64,000 nt of DNA from Trametopsis cervina (lineage: Eukaryota; Basidiomycota; Agaricomycetes; Polyporales; Irpicaceae), in contig MU278371.1 in assembly GCA_022385755.1 (NCBI GenBank), positions 85,123 through 149,122 of the forward strand. The letters run 5' to 3'. This document shows, one piece after another, positions 23,010 to 34,960 of the stretch (position 1 is its first letter; every line of letters starts with the position of its first letter). A model generated the notes under the pieces. It saw only the letters and a program-made list of their open reading frames with translations. It was not told the DNA's origin and made no database searches. The position numbers were made by a program, and so were the translations under genes.

Positions 23010-24250
23010 TTTCCCTTCGGATGCTACTTCATCAATCTGGAATCTTGGAAACAGTCATTTTGTTGACCGCGTGAACACCGGGGCAGCCTTTCCACACATA
23101 CTCAGCATACCCCTGGCGATGTCGTGGCAGAGGTGAGCGTTGTATTCGGGTCTGAGTCAGCCGCTATGTAGACATTACCTCTCAGCGATTCGCTCACCCA
23201 CTGAAATTTGCACCTGAATGAAGCTGTGATAGGTGGAATTTTTGATCCGCAATTTCCAATGCCAACTGGCATCGAGTTCAGTCTTCAGCATGCATTCCTT
23301 CTCATAATGATGACAGTGAGTGCGCCGCTAATTCCAGACCTAATACTCATATCCTGTCCCAAATCCTCCTTCCCTATATCAGCGGTACAGATTATTCTGG
23401 TGGCGCTGGCATTGTCATTCCGCGATTGACATACATCGACACCAATACTCTGTCGTGTCGTTGGTGGCGAAAATCCAGTAAGAAAACAAGATGAATATCA
23501 TTTGATCGCGTGGCCAACTGGAGAAGGGATCCCACACTCAACGCTGGTGTGATCATGCTGCTTTACACTTTCGCAGAATAGCGATAGGGCGGTGCGGGAA
23601 TGCGAGTCAACGTTCCTGGAAGACTCCGGTCTTGTGTATGCTGTCATCCCTCCGTGAGGAGTAAGATAGAATTAGTCCCCTTAAGGGATGGGGTATATGT
23701 CACATTCATTCCCGCTCGGTGTGGCAGCGGTTATCCACAAGTTATCTTTCCCAAGCCAGCCGTCTAATGAGTGTTCACCAAGCTAATGTTCCTGGCGGCA
23801 GCCGTTGTGGACGTATGACGGCCGTGATATTCCTAGCGTTTAGCACGCATGCGCAATGTCTTGGAGCTGTTCCCCCTCCCGAGCTGCATGCTATGGCGAG
23901 GGATGATTGTTGGTGGCCCATTTGTGGGAGCAATCAGCTACCAGCTCGCAACGAAACTCCTCAAATGATCTATGCAATATATGGAAACATCATATTTCGA
24001 GATTCTATAATCTATGTCGGCTAGGTTTAGCACGCGTTGGCGCATGAAAGTAACAGCGGGTGGCTGCGGAACGGACAGCTTCCCAGTGGCGGTGATGCGA
24101 TTAACAGCGGCCTGCTCTCGGGATTTCCACATCCGCGAGTAATCGCGGGCTGAACAAGAACTACTGCTTTCTTGAACAGCCGTTGAGTGTTACAGGTGGT
24201 GAAGGTGAAGAAATCGGGCTTGTCAGATAATCACATCATATAGCGCTGTA
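23010..24250 (+). repeat. Diverged direct repeat, unit 2 (decayed gene copy)
   Basis: Counterpart of unit 1 about 2.1-2.2 kb upstream. Shared stretches include TGACGGCCGTGATATTCC versus TGACAGCCGTAATTTTCC, and CCCGAGCTGCATGCTATGG versus CCCGAGCTACGTGCCATGG. Near 23008-23070 one frame reads FSLRMLLHQSGILETVILL, a hydrophobic segment that recalls the transmembrane helices of the abundant basidiomycete multi-pass membrane proteins. That family link is only a guess. Stops interrupt every longer reading. Confidence 0.45.
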
Positions 24251-25341
24251 AACGGAGCGCCCGGTAAGCATCGGAGCGCTGCCTCGATCTTACTTTCCAA
24301 CTCGGTCGTGTCTTCCATCTATACTTCTTTCCCACTACTTCCTAGCCACGAATGTTCTCGCTCGCCACTTCCAGCAGACGATATCTCGAGCCACTAGCTA
24401 AGACGGGAAATCATCCCAGACCGCGTTGCTTTCTAGTGAGACTTTCGGCAAGCCTGCATCGTTTTGCCGCATAGTGAGTGTCCGATTATGGGTCCTCTAT
24501 GCCAGTATCAGCCACAGCAACTCCTTGGGTATGATGTGCCCTTCAGATTCAATCCGAAGGTGCTTCAACAGAAGTTTTAGATAACAGTCTTCGGTCACGT
24601 CGTGCTCTGACGATACTGAGCTCGTCGGCTGGAGTGTGGAGGAACGCGGGCGCAGCACCATACGTACCCCCGTGCACGTCTCACGGCGCTAGTCACCATA
24701 CGACTTTTGATATGCCATTATGCACAAATCTTGTATGCACTTTTCTTATTTTTGACCATACGGAATGTTGACTGCGATCTAGTATTCCTTCATCTTCCGG
24801 CATTCTCCGTAGGCTTCCTACTCCCCGAAGATGCTTGTATAACTGGAACTTTGCGAGTTTAATACTGAACGTCAGCTACCCGCAGTTCTGAGTTAGCGGA
24901 ATCCTGTGCTCCTCGCTAGCGCGAAGTACAGATTGACTGCAGATGTGGACGTGACGACTGTCCACAAGATGTCCGACCGGCTGGTCAGGCTACCTTGCTC
25001 AAGGTTAGCATCGTTCCGCACGCTTTAAATTTCATGCGTTCGACATTCAACCATGCCGAGAGCCATCGACTCGTAAGTCAACCCTCTTGGTGACAATGTG
25101 GAATTTCTAGCAGCGGTATTCCTCCTCCGTGGCTAGACAACACAGATGGTCAACTGTTTAGTCGCCTTCAGACAACGCCGCCACTTGCTGGAAAGATGGC
25201 ATTGGCTCGAATCCATATAACCACCTACGCAGCTTGAGATAGAGGCAACTCAGCTCCAGCCTACTCACCGCGTTCACTTCAGCACTCAACACTTCTACTT
25301 CGGTATGGCCTCGACGAATGTAAGATATATTCCACGGTTTG

Positions 25342-25995
25342 ATGGCCCACTCACTGGCGGCTCACTATTCACCAAAGGAACAATATCACTCGTTTATAAA
25401 CGTACAAGGGGCTTATACCGGAACTGTGGTAGTGCCACAACTGGTTTATCATACAGCACCAGAACACCGTCCGTTGGATGCCATAAGGTTTCGCCAAAAC
25501 GGAGTACTTGGTATCAAGCTAGCGGATGCGCTCACTCCCAATTTCAATCACCTGGATCGTGCAGGGGAGCAAGTGGAGTTGAGCCCTACGATGGCAAAGA
25601 AAGTCACGCTGCGTATCAATGTATGTGATCCCTCAGTCTAGAGGAACGGCGCCGACTAATCCCGTCCTACACTATATCGATAGTGGCCAGGTTACGATAG
25701 TTGGAGTGATACCGTCCATTTATTCGACCACGGCTACGACGCGAACCCGATTACGAGGGCAAAGCTGGCTTATGAGATCGCAAGGAAAGTCAGGACATGT
25801 TTGCAGGTGAGAGCTTAAAACCTTTTTTATGTAAAGTGTCTAACATTTTGTCGCCAGGACTTAGCCACAATGAGATCCCGAGAGAACTCGCACGACTGGT
25901 GGGCTGCAAGGTTTCCTATCGAACGTCTTGTGCTTCTTGAGGTGAGGCATGTGTCTGCGGGTTCCTGGCAGCCTGTACTCGCGGCTTTTGTTTAG
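25342..25995 (+). CDS. Orphan-family protein, copy B (W-P-G-Y / W-Q-P-[VI]-L family)
   Basis: Function unknown. Three exons, 25342-25620, 25684-25806 and 25858-25995, with phase-0 GT-AG introns of 63 and 51 nt, give 178-179 aa. Exon 1 contains AIRFRQNGVLGIKLADAL and ends VTLRIN. Exon 2 starts WPGYDSW and ends RTCLQ. Exon 3 starts DLATMRS, contains SHDWWAARF and ends ERLVLLEVRHVSAGSWQPVLAAFV. Intron positions match copies A and C to the residue. A different start at 25305 (MASTN, then an intron to 25377) is also possible. I prefer 25342 because its acceptor-free reading is simpler. There is no signal peptide or membrane helix. The gene sits at the end of the gene-poor, repeat-bearing stretch. 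Confidence 0.72.
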
Positions 25996-26603
25996 AGTGA
26001 AGGCTGTGGTTCCCTTCACCCGACCCCTTCATATTCTACCCACAGACACTCCTATTTGTATCTACGATTGTGACTGGCATGATTGAAGTGTCCCACTAGA
26101 CTATGGTCACCATCCATTGAACTTTAACTGTAGCATAGATTACCTGTAGCATGATTATAGTATCTATTCCGGAATGTGAGCATATTATTTCGCCACGGAT
26201 ATTAGCCACAGGAGCACATGTGTTAGCCCACCGTATCCTTGGTAGGTGTCATTAGAATCAAGTAATCGTACATTGTAGCAGGACCCGTTCTAAATCCTAC
26301 GTAGAGCCGCACAACAGAACGCTTTGGCTACATAGCAAAGTGCATAACGGCATAGAAGGGATATACTGCTCGCAGGAGCCTTTGAGAACGCGGAGAGGGT
26401 CTCGAGATCGCACGGCAAGAGTACAAGTCAGGGATATCATAAGGCGGAGCAGAGTTAGAGACTCGACTGGGTGGCTAAGGGAAACTGCGTGGGTAGGCAT
26501 GGGGATTCATGGACATGCGGCGATCATGAGGTCTTCTGCCGCGACTAACGCAGGAAACCCAGAGCTGCGCCTCAAATAGGGTTACGGGATGATATTCCTG
26601 CCA
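25996..26603. other. Convergent spacer, no gene seen
   Basis: Lies between the 3' end of copy B (+) and the 3' end of the Cid1-like gene (-). AT-rich, with no long or protein-like frame and no repeat worth naming. Confidence 0.5.
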
Positions 26604-29600
26604 CTAGGAGATGCTACTGGGGTCATCCTCGTTGGCGATCAGGGCCCCATGTGGCTGGATCTCGCCTGCAGCCTTGTGCGCTTTGGAATCCATTCGTGCA
26701 GATTGGTCAACTGTCTCAAGGGTTGAAGAATCGAGCTTGACCAAAGGCTGCTCAAATGACTCGTTATGTGTTGGAGAAGGTGGGGATGTTGAAACTGGAG
26801 ATATCGAAAGAGCATATTGAGAGCTTGCGCACGACATGGGTGGGGATCCGCTAGCTGAGGAAACCGATGCAGAAGGGGAGAAGCTGCGGGACTGGTCTGT
26901 TCTGGTGTTGAGGTACCCTCTTGACCGCGAATCGGAGGGTCTCTCTTTGGATCGTGGTGGTGACGGTGATGTCGACCTTGACTGGGATGAGGGTCGTGAG
27001 TAGGGGGGAGAGATGTCGGATGAAGGGAATCGGCCAGATGGCGGAGGAGTAGGTGCTATGATAGTGGATTGCGAATGTGAATGTGAGTGTGATGTTAGTC
27101 GAGTATAAGGTAAAGATACATTGGCCTGAGACGGTGTTGTTGACAGAGGGGAGATAGTACCGGAATCAGGCGTGTGGATATGTCGAGGGATGATGCGCGA
27201 CTGTGGTAAGGTACTATCGAACCTGGGATTGCCTTCCAGGCGTCCCAAGTTAGGTAATCTGGAAACTATGGGTGGCGAGGGTTCAGCCCCTAATGCGCGT
27301 GCCATACGTTCCCGCAGCGGTGTGGTCTCGTAAAAGACCCCGTCTGTTCTGTGTTGACTATGTTGAGGTGATTGAGGGAGCATCTGCGTCCTAGAAGGGT
27401 ATACTGATATCGGTGTAACGATAGTAGGCAAAGCAGAAATAGAATATCGATTGAATGGCCGAGGTGGACCTGCAGGACCCGAAGTAGACCTGCGTGGCGG
27501 TTCCATCCGTGGAGGGGGAACAAAATTGTCCTGTCGCGATCTGGGCTGACTCGGAGAAGGCCCAGCGTCGGAGTTGAAGTAAGGCACTTTAGCAGCTGGC
27601 CTCCCTCGTTGCTTAGAGGACCATCGTTGCTCAGTTATCCCTCCTTCTGCTGCGGAGTTTTCTGTCCGCATACGCTGATGAGAGTTCGAGGGGTCGTTCA
27701 CGGCAGCTCTGTTCCAGTACTGCGAAGACTGCATGGTGGCCTGCCTCATAGGACGATGTAGACCGCGTTCCTCAGTGAAAGACCGCACAGAACGAGCGTC
27801 TTCAGAGTCCGCAATAGATCGTATATCGTCCTCGTCTGTGAGTATCTCGCTGTTGGCGGAAGACCATGTCCCATCAGGCTCTCTCTGCCGTGCATCAGTG
27901 GAAGAGGTGGCTATTGTTAGGCTATGTCCCAGTCTATCCTCAAAAGCAGACCGATCAGCTTCGGGCGCCTCGGGCGGAGGAGGACTTGTCCACTTCGAGC
28001 GTTTCGGCCCCATGTGCTCGGGATGTGCAGCTGTTATTCGCACAGGAGTCGGCGGAACTGTACTGGGTACATGATGCACTTCAGGGGGTGATAATCGGTC
28101 TGGCTCAGGCGCGCCAGATGGGCGCATGGGGTTACTACCAATGGCGTAAGGAGTTTGCGCGGCCTTTGGCACAGGCGAAAGACGAGGAGGGGCAAATTGT
28201 GACCATGAAGGCGAAGCGTGGAGCAATTCCTCGTCCTTTCTTTCTTCGCATAGCTGGGCGAGGGCCACAACGGCGCGTTCTGGTCGCGCTGCCAATATCT
28301 TAGATGCTCGCATGAACTCTCCTCGGATCTGCCGATGGTCAGGAAGAAAATCTAACATTAGCTGAAACAGACTTACGGTGTAAAGTCCGTCTCTAGTGAC
28401 ACATCGTGACACATTAAAATCAGTCTCGAAGGGATCCTAGAAACGACATGTTACACATTTCCGCTGACAGCACGCAATCTCCTTACCTCTATACATAGGC
28501 GATTCCTCTCCCTTGCGGTTCCTTTGTCGGGCTGTGCGTGTCCGTCAGTACCAAATCACTGTTATGAAACGAAACCCATACATCATTATGCCATCCCTTG
28601 CTCTCCTTGGAGAGAAGTCCAGCCCTGATTGATGCAACGCTAGTATTATATAAGAAATCTTTAGAATAGAATCTGAAAAAGTCCAGCAAGCTATATGGTA
28701 TTGGTTCAGCTCTCGATACGAATCATGCCTGCATGAACTCACAGCTCGGCAACGCTCTCCGTATTAGAGGACTGCCATCGTTCTCTGAGCAGATTGATAT
28801 CATCGAAAAACCTAGGGAATATCAGACGGGAGTGATGGGAGAATCGGAGACCACGCGCACCAAACATTGTACCCATTAAGATGAGTTTCCTCCTGATTAC
28901 ATTATAAGCGCAGGTCAGATCTCCATACAACGAGAACCTACTGGTGATATAGGCCGCATTGGCGGCATTTGCTGAAGATTTGGTAGTACAGGAGGATTTT
29001 TGACATGAACAAGGAAATATATGACGAGGAGGACGTAGCCATAGGAAGATAGAGTGCCTTTGTATGGGGAGTTAATCTTTCTAAAGAGGAATGAGCATCG
29101 AAGCGCTGCTAATAAGAATCATCGTACCGTCGTTTGCACCATACTTTCACTATACAAGGCATAGTGGCGTCAGCGTTCGAGACATTTCGCGGCACGGATA
29201 GAAACACGTACGAAATAGAACCATCGTGCGTACTCTCGCGGGGTCTATCATAGCGTAACACATCAAAAGACGCGTATTTTCGAGAGCAAGTCTGTTCTCA
29301 AAACCGATATCACACGCGATGCCAAACGGTAACCCAGGCTTCGGGTCGAGCGAAAGCTTGACGATCGGTATTCGCGCATGAGGTAATGGCTTGATGTGGA
29401 ATTTCGTCTCTGTAAATACCAGTGAGCTTCAAGAAAGTGCTCGTATCAAATTATCGTACCCCTTGCAAAGAGATCACCCAGCATATTGACCAAGGCCGTC
29501 GCAGGTAGGCGATCCTCTGAATCAATAAGACAGCACAAATCCATGTCTGTCACAAGTCAGTAAGACGATCCAAGTGTGCGACACTGATTTTACTCACCAG

Positions 29601-30003
29601 AATTTCTCAGACTGAAGCCGTTTGCTGTACTGCCAAAAGATAGTAGACGACTGTCCGGCTCAATGGTACGAATCAGCCTCTCCAACAGCTTTCTCACATC
29701 CTCCTTGATTGCAAGTTCCTCTGGCGTAGGCAACAGTTGAACAACAAAGTCGTATAGACATCTTGAGAGGTCGGCCGCGAAGCGTTGCTTCGAAACCATT
29801 GGTCTTCGTTGTGTCGGGTTGAGTTGTGATGAGCTCTGGCTCTGCGCGTTTGCGATGGTATGTAGATGAGTCGCTGCCATCGTCAATCCGTCTTCGAGCC
29901 TTTGATGGAGATCCTGCCTCCGAGAGCGTATGTGCCGAGTGAACAAGGGCGAGTCGACGAGGAGACGATGATCAAGAGCACTCTCACAAGGGAAAGCACT
30001 CAT
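26604..30003 (-). CDS. Cid1/Trf4-type terminal nucleotidyltransferase (poly(A)/poly(U) polymerase family)
   Basis: Adds A or U residues to RNA 3' ends, by family. Exon 1 (30003-29598) ends in FGSTANGFSLRNS, the helical-turn Gly-Ser motif of the pol-beta fold. After an intron the next exon begins D-M-D-LCCLID, the metal-binding DxD. The third Asp is in GIACDIGFENRLAL. The PAP-associated region follows (VRTMVLFLSVWAKRR, SSYGYVLLVIYFL), then the nucleotide-recognition hallmark DPFETDFNVSRCVTRDGLY joined across an intron to IRGEFMRASKIL. Beyond this is a Ser/Pro-rich, probably disordered tail of about 550 aa (28330-26604), far longer than in Cid1. The ATG at 30003 is the first in frame. An upstream exon cannot be excluded. 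Whether it adds A or U cannot be told, because the discriminating His region is not clear. It is followed upstream on the same strand by PAN3. Confidence 0.85.
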
Positions 30004-31201
30004 GGGCGATGCAATGGACCCATATATGGGAATCTTGACGATTAGACGCCCCAATATAGGGAGCCGCTATTATGTGAAATCCTAGTATTTGGCCATACGG
30101 CTCTTAATTCCGAAAGAGAGCACTGTCTTGCGTCTTATATTCTTTGCAACAGCCAAATATACTGATCAGGCGAAGGTGACTGCCTTGCATTCGTGGATTG
30201 TGCTCAAGTGCCTGCCGACCGGCAGACCGGCGGCCACCCGCGGTGGCCAAAATTCTCAGCGTGCCGAAATCGCGCTCTTTGCCCCTAAGCCTCAAACAGT
30301 TGAGCACTAAGCCCAACGTGTGAGGTCGTTTCAAGTTCACACAAGGCAGCATATACCTAGGAGTTAGCATTGCATGTCCCTCGGGTGTCAAATATGCAGC
30401 TCTTGTTGCACACTCAGTCTGTAGCTCGGCATGTCGGGGTACATATCACTCATGAACTTTCAGTATCTCGTTGTCGCAGCTCGACCCGGGTCGTCTCTGG
30501 TCTCTGAGACACTGCGCCAATACAAAAATCACGTGGCAGCAGAAGATGTTTCACGTACGTGGGTCCTCTGTCACTGCGTGCTGTTCTCTTGAGATTGCAG
30601 CCTATTACAGCGCACGGTGAGGTACAACCGCATGGCGGAAGCTTGCGAATAACCCCATTGTTTGGTTGAGAGTTTCGACACCCCCCACGCAGTATTCAGG
30701 AAGAGTAAACGCGGGCTGGAGTGTGGACGAGGCAGAAGTACACCCGCTTGCATTGCTATACGGTCCGATAAGGAGGCAAGTGGTGAGGAATATAACTGGA
30801 AGCATCACCTCTCAATCAGTTGTGTCATGTGAACAACTCACGTACATATCCGATTCGTTTGAGACCCTGTACCCTTGTCTTCCGTAGCGTCCCATGAGAC
30901 TGAATTGTGACATAACCAACGAGTCCAGAGCGTGTTTCGCAATCGTCTGAGAACGAATGTCAAAGCAGAAATAGACTGAGCCACAGATCACGAGCTGTGA
31001 AGATAGCGTTATCTGCATATCTCGACCTTGATCTACTCTCACCCATGAGAATATGTGGGGAATCGTACCTCACCCATCAAGGTGACGAAGACTCCGTGCC
31101 TGCGAGGACGAAAGAAGAACACTGTTTTATTCTTTTCCGAGTCTTTTTCTGATTCTAAACTATTTTGTCCAATGAGAGGTTTGGCATTCCGTAGCTCTCG
31201 T
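30004..31201. other. Spacer between PAN3 and the Cid1-like gene
   Basis: 1.2 kb. On the - strand two hydrophobic open stretches, about 31040-30812 and 30808-30605 (containing MLPVIFLTTCLLIGPYSNAS), could be parts of an unrecognised small secreted or membrane gene. I could not find a start, splice set or second supporting motif. Otherwise it holds the PAN3 3' region and the promoter of the Cid1-like gene. Confidence 0.3.
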
Positions 31202-33781
31202 TCAACGTAATGTCCCGAGTGATGTAGACAGCTCACTGCGCATCTGTCAATAACATACAACGACCCGTTGCGACAAAGTGCGCACCCAAATGCTGTTTCA
31301 ATGCAAGATTTAATCTCGCGATAGCTGACGACGAGACAGCTTTGTTCATCGCGAGAGACGAGCATGATACGTTCGTCCACACCAGCATCAAGCTACAGGG
31401 AATAAATCAATTTTGCCTATAGTCACCTAGGGATTAACGTACCTTGTTGAGGCAGGTCAAAACATGTCCAAGATTCACGACTGGATTGCCATGCTCATCA
31501 ACCTGGTGGAAGACATAGTCACGGAACAACTTGATGATATATCTATCACCCGTCTCTGACCACCGCGGATCGCGTGCGAACTCGGGTCGTTCGTTGATGA
31601 AGCCAAACTTGCACAGGAGACGTACAAGGCGACCGTTTTCAAGCTCGCTCATAAGCTCACTTTCAAGACGATCCGTAGCACTACAGGACTATACGTTAGT
31701 TAGATATTATAGGACGATAAGAGTAGAGCTACCTCTGGAACTCGTCGAACTCCGCAAGAGTCTGCGAAGCCAACTTTTCGCATAGATGACGAATATTCTG
31801 CACGGAGACCAATTCAGCTCTCCGCCTAACATGACGCATAAGGGACCGCTAACCTTTAAGTGGTTTGGCTTTGCGACCAAATACAGAGCTACATTCTTGA
31901 GTTCTTGGGAGTAGTGACGGTTGAGAGTCTCCAACGACTTGGGTAAGTTATTGGCAGCCGATGTGTTATTACAACAGAGTGTGAATATCAGTCTGCCGAA
32001 CATGGTCAAATCCTCTTGTTGCAATACCCCAACATCTTGGCGCGCTTCATGGGTTAAGATGTCGACAATACCGCACGAACCTACGCGGATCCTGCAAGCG
32101 AGGTCATAACATGCTATCGGACTACATCGTCAAACATACCTGTTCGTCCCGGTGACTACAATTTTCGTGACATCAATAATGCGCATGGCCAGGCCCGCGT
32201 CGTGTACGGCTTTCATTGCGCTCGCGATCTGAACAATGTACGACCATATGGTACGCTCAGGGATACGGTTACTCTGGGCTTGCAGTCTTCCATTATGATA
32301 CTGAGGCGCCTTGGGTCTGAGATGGGCTTCGAAAAGCGTCTGTGAGTTCGGATGGTAATCGTAGACAACCACCAAAGCTATCGGGAAAGGGCGAGATATC
32401 AGTGCCAAGGAGCTACATGGGGACAATGGACGAACAGTTGTCATTGAAAGCGCGTGTAGTGAATGCCTCCTTGACCAGAACGAGGTTCGGATGCTTGATC
32501 TGGGACCACGCTTCAATACCACTGAACGCCGACTGGCTGGTCAATCGGAAGCCTGAATGAGAGTTAACGTTTACAGGCCTGGATGAGACCAAAACCTACT
32601 CTCTATACGTCTCAGGGCGTAGGCAGCACCGTCGGAAGAGTTGATCGCCTTGTAGACAGTTGAGTACCAGTTACCAAATTTACGCCGATCTCCGATCACG
32701 GGTTCCAGTGGGACGAGCGAGTGATAGCCTTGAGTTTCTTCAGGAAGCGACAATCCCGGAGGGGGGGCAGCGTGGACCGCTTCCGACCGTTTCTGTAATT
32801 CCTCCCGCAGAGCATCTGAAACGAAATAACGTGACTGCATACTATCCGGGCGAGGGTGTGTGTAGAGATGGTAATTCAACTGGACAAAAGTCAACAATCC
32901 GTTAAGCCGAAGCCGAAGATCTACACACAGGCTGACGCGTGAACGCATGTTGGGTCGGATAAAAGACGTCCATGGGAGTCGCACCGTCATACTCCAGCGG
33001 CTGGCCATCACCTTGGTCGAAATTATCCAGCTGCGTTACCACTGTTAACAGAGATACTGACAAATAAGTTCGGGGACTTACTGTCTGGAACCGATTTGCT
33101 AGATAATCCATGGAAAAGGGGCCGACGGACTCTGAGTAGCCTTGAGAATCATATCCATCGTCGTATTGGTAATCAGAGTCATTTGACAGTGTTGAGCTAG
33201 TCTTCTGTTACTTGAGTCACATTCTATGTAATCAATGAACTTACGATGATATTACAGGCTGCGACGCTGCAACAGCGGCAGCAGGTATAGGACTTCCAGG
33301 GTTCTTCGGGACAAATACAGGAGCGTTAACAGCCTGTGCCGGTAACGCGGCGGCCGGTGTAGGCGAATCCGGTCTGCTCGGGTGTAAGCAAATAGTAGAT
33401 GGAATGCAGGAAGAGTCTCACAAAGGAGGAGAAGGATCACGCTTAACAAGAATAAGTCAGCCATACGGAGTTGAATTGAGGGGGAATATCGCGTACTGAA
33501 GGGTGATAATAGATACAACCTTTATCTTGAAACTTACACGAGCTAAGTTAATGTTCAGCTCTACAACAAATGCGACAGAATGGCTCGTCTGCACCCGTAT
33601 ATCAATATATTCCTACACTGGCGTTGGGTTGAATCTGACATCGGTCATCAACACGCGCGTATCGGTGAGTATAGACCGACCTACCCTTTCTCGGTTGTTT
33701 AGGGCTTGAGGGTTCTGAATGGGAGATTGAAGGAGCGACAATCTTCACCGCAGACGAAGATGGCCTCGAGAAAAAGGCCAT
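31202..33781 (-). CDS. PAN3: PAN2-PAN3 deadenylase regulatory subunit PAN3
   Basis: Recruits the PAN2 nuclease to poly(A)-binding protein for the first phase of mRNA deadenylation. Exon 1 starts [17 protein letters not shown]. Three short exons then build the CCCH finger as [17 protein letters not shown], followed by IYYHPS. A PAM2-like segment [14 protein letters not shown] lies near 33300. The pseudokinase domain starts [13 protein letters not shown] and contains [21 protein letters not shown] and [20 protein letters not shown] later block is [19 protein letters not shown]. The C-terminal knob has [36 protein letters not shown] and [19 protein letters not shown]. The last exon is short. The preferred reading ends [13 protein letters not shown] after an intron from about 31288 to 31227, and reading through instead gives a less typical tail. 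It is divergent from TFIIE-beta across only 147 bp. Confidence 0.93.
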
Positions 33782-33928
33782 CCTGTGGCCAGAAGGATGA
33801 CGGCTGCTCTCAAGAGCGAATGAGTTATAAGCGCGTATAGTCTCGGGGTTGTGACAGCTTGTGACTTTGGGATTACACCGCGCGCAGTGCTGCTTTTGTT
33901 GCAAGGAGCAGCTTTCATCTCGACGACC
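33782..33928. promoter_or_regulatory. Compact bidirectional promoter, PAN3 / TFIIE-beta
   Basis: Only 147 bp separate the PAN3 ATG (33781, -) from the TFIIE-beta ATG (33929, +), so both leaders and both core promoters must fit here or overlap the genes. No TATA box is visible. A GC-rich stretch, CACCGCGCGCAG, lies near 33877. Confidence 0.5.
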
Positions 33929-34960
33929 ATGTCTGCCCTTGCTAAAGATGCAGCTGCATTCAAGAGTGCTCTCGGACGGCAAGACTATACCTCCTGGCAC
34001 TCACAGCCGCCACCTCTTCAACCTGCTGCCTCGGATATGCAGGATGCTTCGGGTTCAAGCAAGAAGAAGAAGCGACAGAAGTCTAGTTAGTGCCCGTCTG
34101 TGGTAGCAGCTGCCAGACGTTGACAGAATCCGTGTAGATGTCGTTTACTCGCAGCCGGCGGATACAGGCACTGGAAGCAATGTCAATACGCAGCTCCTGT
34201 ACGCTGTAAATCACCTCAAGTCGAATGGCAACCCTATGCGCCTTCAGGATCTGGCCATAATCACGAATACCCCTCTAGACACAGACATGGTCCTCCTGGA
34301 AAAGTTCAAGGCTCACGATCGGGTGATCCACGATCCAAGGACTGACCTCTACTCGTATAAAGTACGTTCGATACCGTCCTCGCCGTTCATGGCGCCTGAT
34401 AGAGCATTTCCAGCACGACTTCGACGTCCGGAACAAGGCATCACTACTGACGGAGATCAAGAAGCACACGAAAAATGGTGGTGGTCTTTCCGTCAGGACG
34501 TTGAAGGAGAGTTGGAAAGAGGCACCTCAAGCGATAGAGGAGTTGGAAAAGGAGGGTGAGGTGTATGTCACACGGACCTTGAAGGACGGTCAGCTGCGAA
34601 TGGTTTTTTGGAATGAAATAAGACCAGACGAAGAAGGTGAAGGGACACAGGTGGAGAAAGGTCTGTCAGCTGCCCTCGTTGAATTGAATCATTATGCGCG
34701 TGTTTCTGGACTAACCCTTGTCAGAATTCCTTGACCTATGGCACTCCTTGCAAGTTCCGAACGAAGTCGACCTATTGAAGCAACTTGCCAACGAGGGTCT
34801 ACAGGCCACAGCGGCAGAGACTCTTGCTCCCAAAGGACCCGGTACCAAGAAGAAGGGAAAGAAAACAGCAACTAAGCAGCGTCAGATACGTCTGACCAAC
34901 ACGCACTTGAAAGGGACTATTGATCTGTCTAAGGACTATGTGGCCCCTGGGAAGTCCTAG
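33929..34960 (+). CDS. TFA2: Transcription initiation factor TFIIE subunit beta
   Basis: Works with TFIIE-alpha to recruit TFIIH and stabilise the open RNA polymerase II promoter complex. Exons are 33929-34085, 34138-34361, 34414-34660 and 34725-34960, all GT-AG, giving about 287 aa. A basic patch (SSKKKKRQKS) precedes the first winged helix (NTQLLYAVNHLKSNGNPM, TNTPLDTDMVLLEKFKAH, DPRTDLYSYK). The second winged helix follows (NKASLLTEIKKHTKNGGGLS, RTLKESWKEAPQAIEELE, LRMVFWNE). The C-terminal region has EFLDLWHSLQVPNEVDLLKQL and a Lys-rich segment, as in the family. The start is the first ATG after the divergent promoter. Confidence 0.94.

Larger units (their letters stand above)
19738..25341. 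other. 5.6-kb gene-poor region with decayed sequence
   Basis: No intact gene could be assembled on either strand. The region holds a diverged direct repeat (20760-22150 and 23010-24250), two adjacent open stretches at 22383-22774, and many short frames broken by stops. I see no terminal inverted repeats, LTRs, transposase or reverse-transcriptase motifs. The first 400 bp after LSM7 contain nothing recognisable. The last 1 kb before copy B (24250-25300) is also empty apart from the copy B promoter. Confidence 0.5.

Noticed and set aside
19738..25341. Transposable element as explanation of the gene-poor region
   Set aside because: No terminal repeats, target-site duplication, transposase or reverse-transcriptase motif could be found. 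The repeated units look like decayed gene copies.
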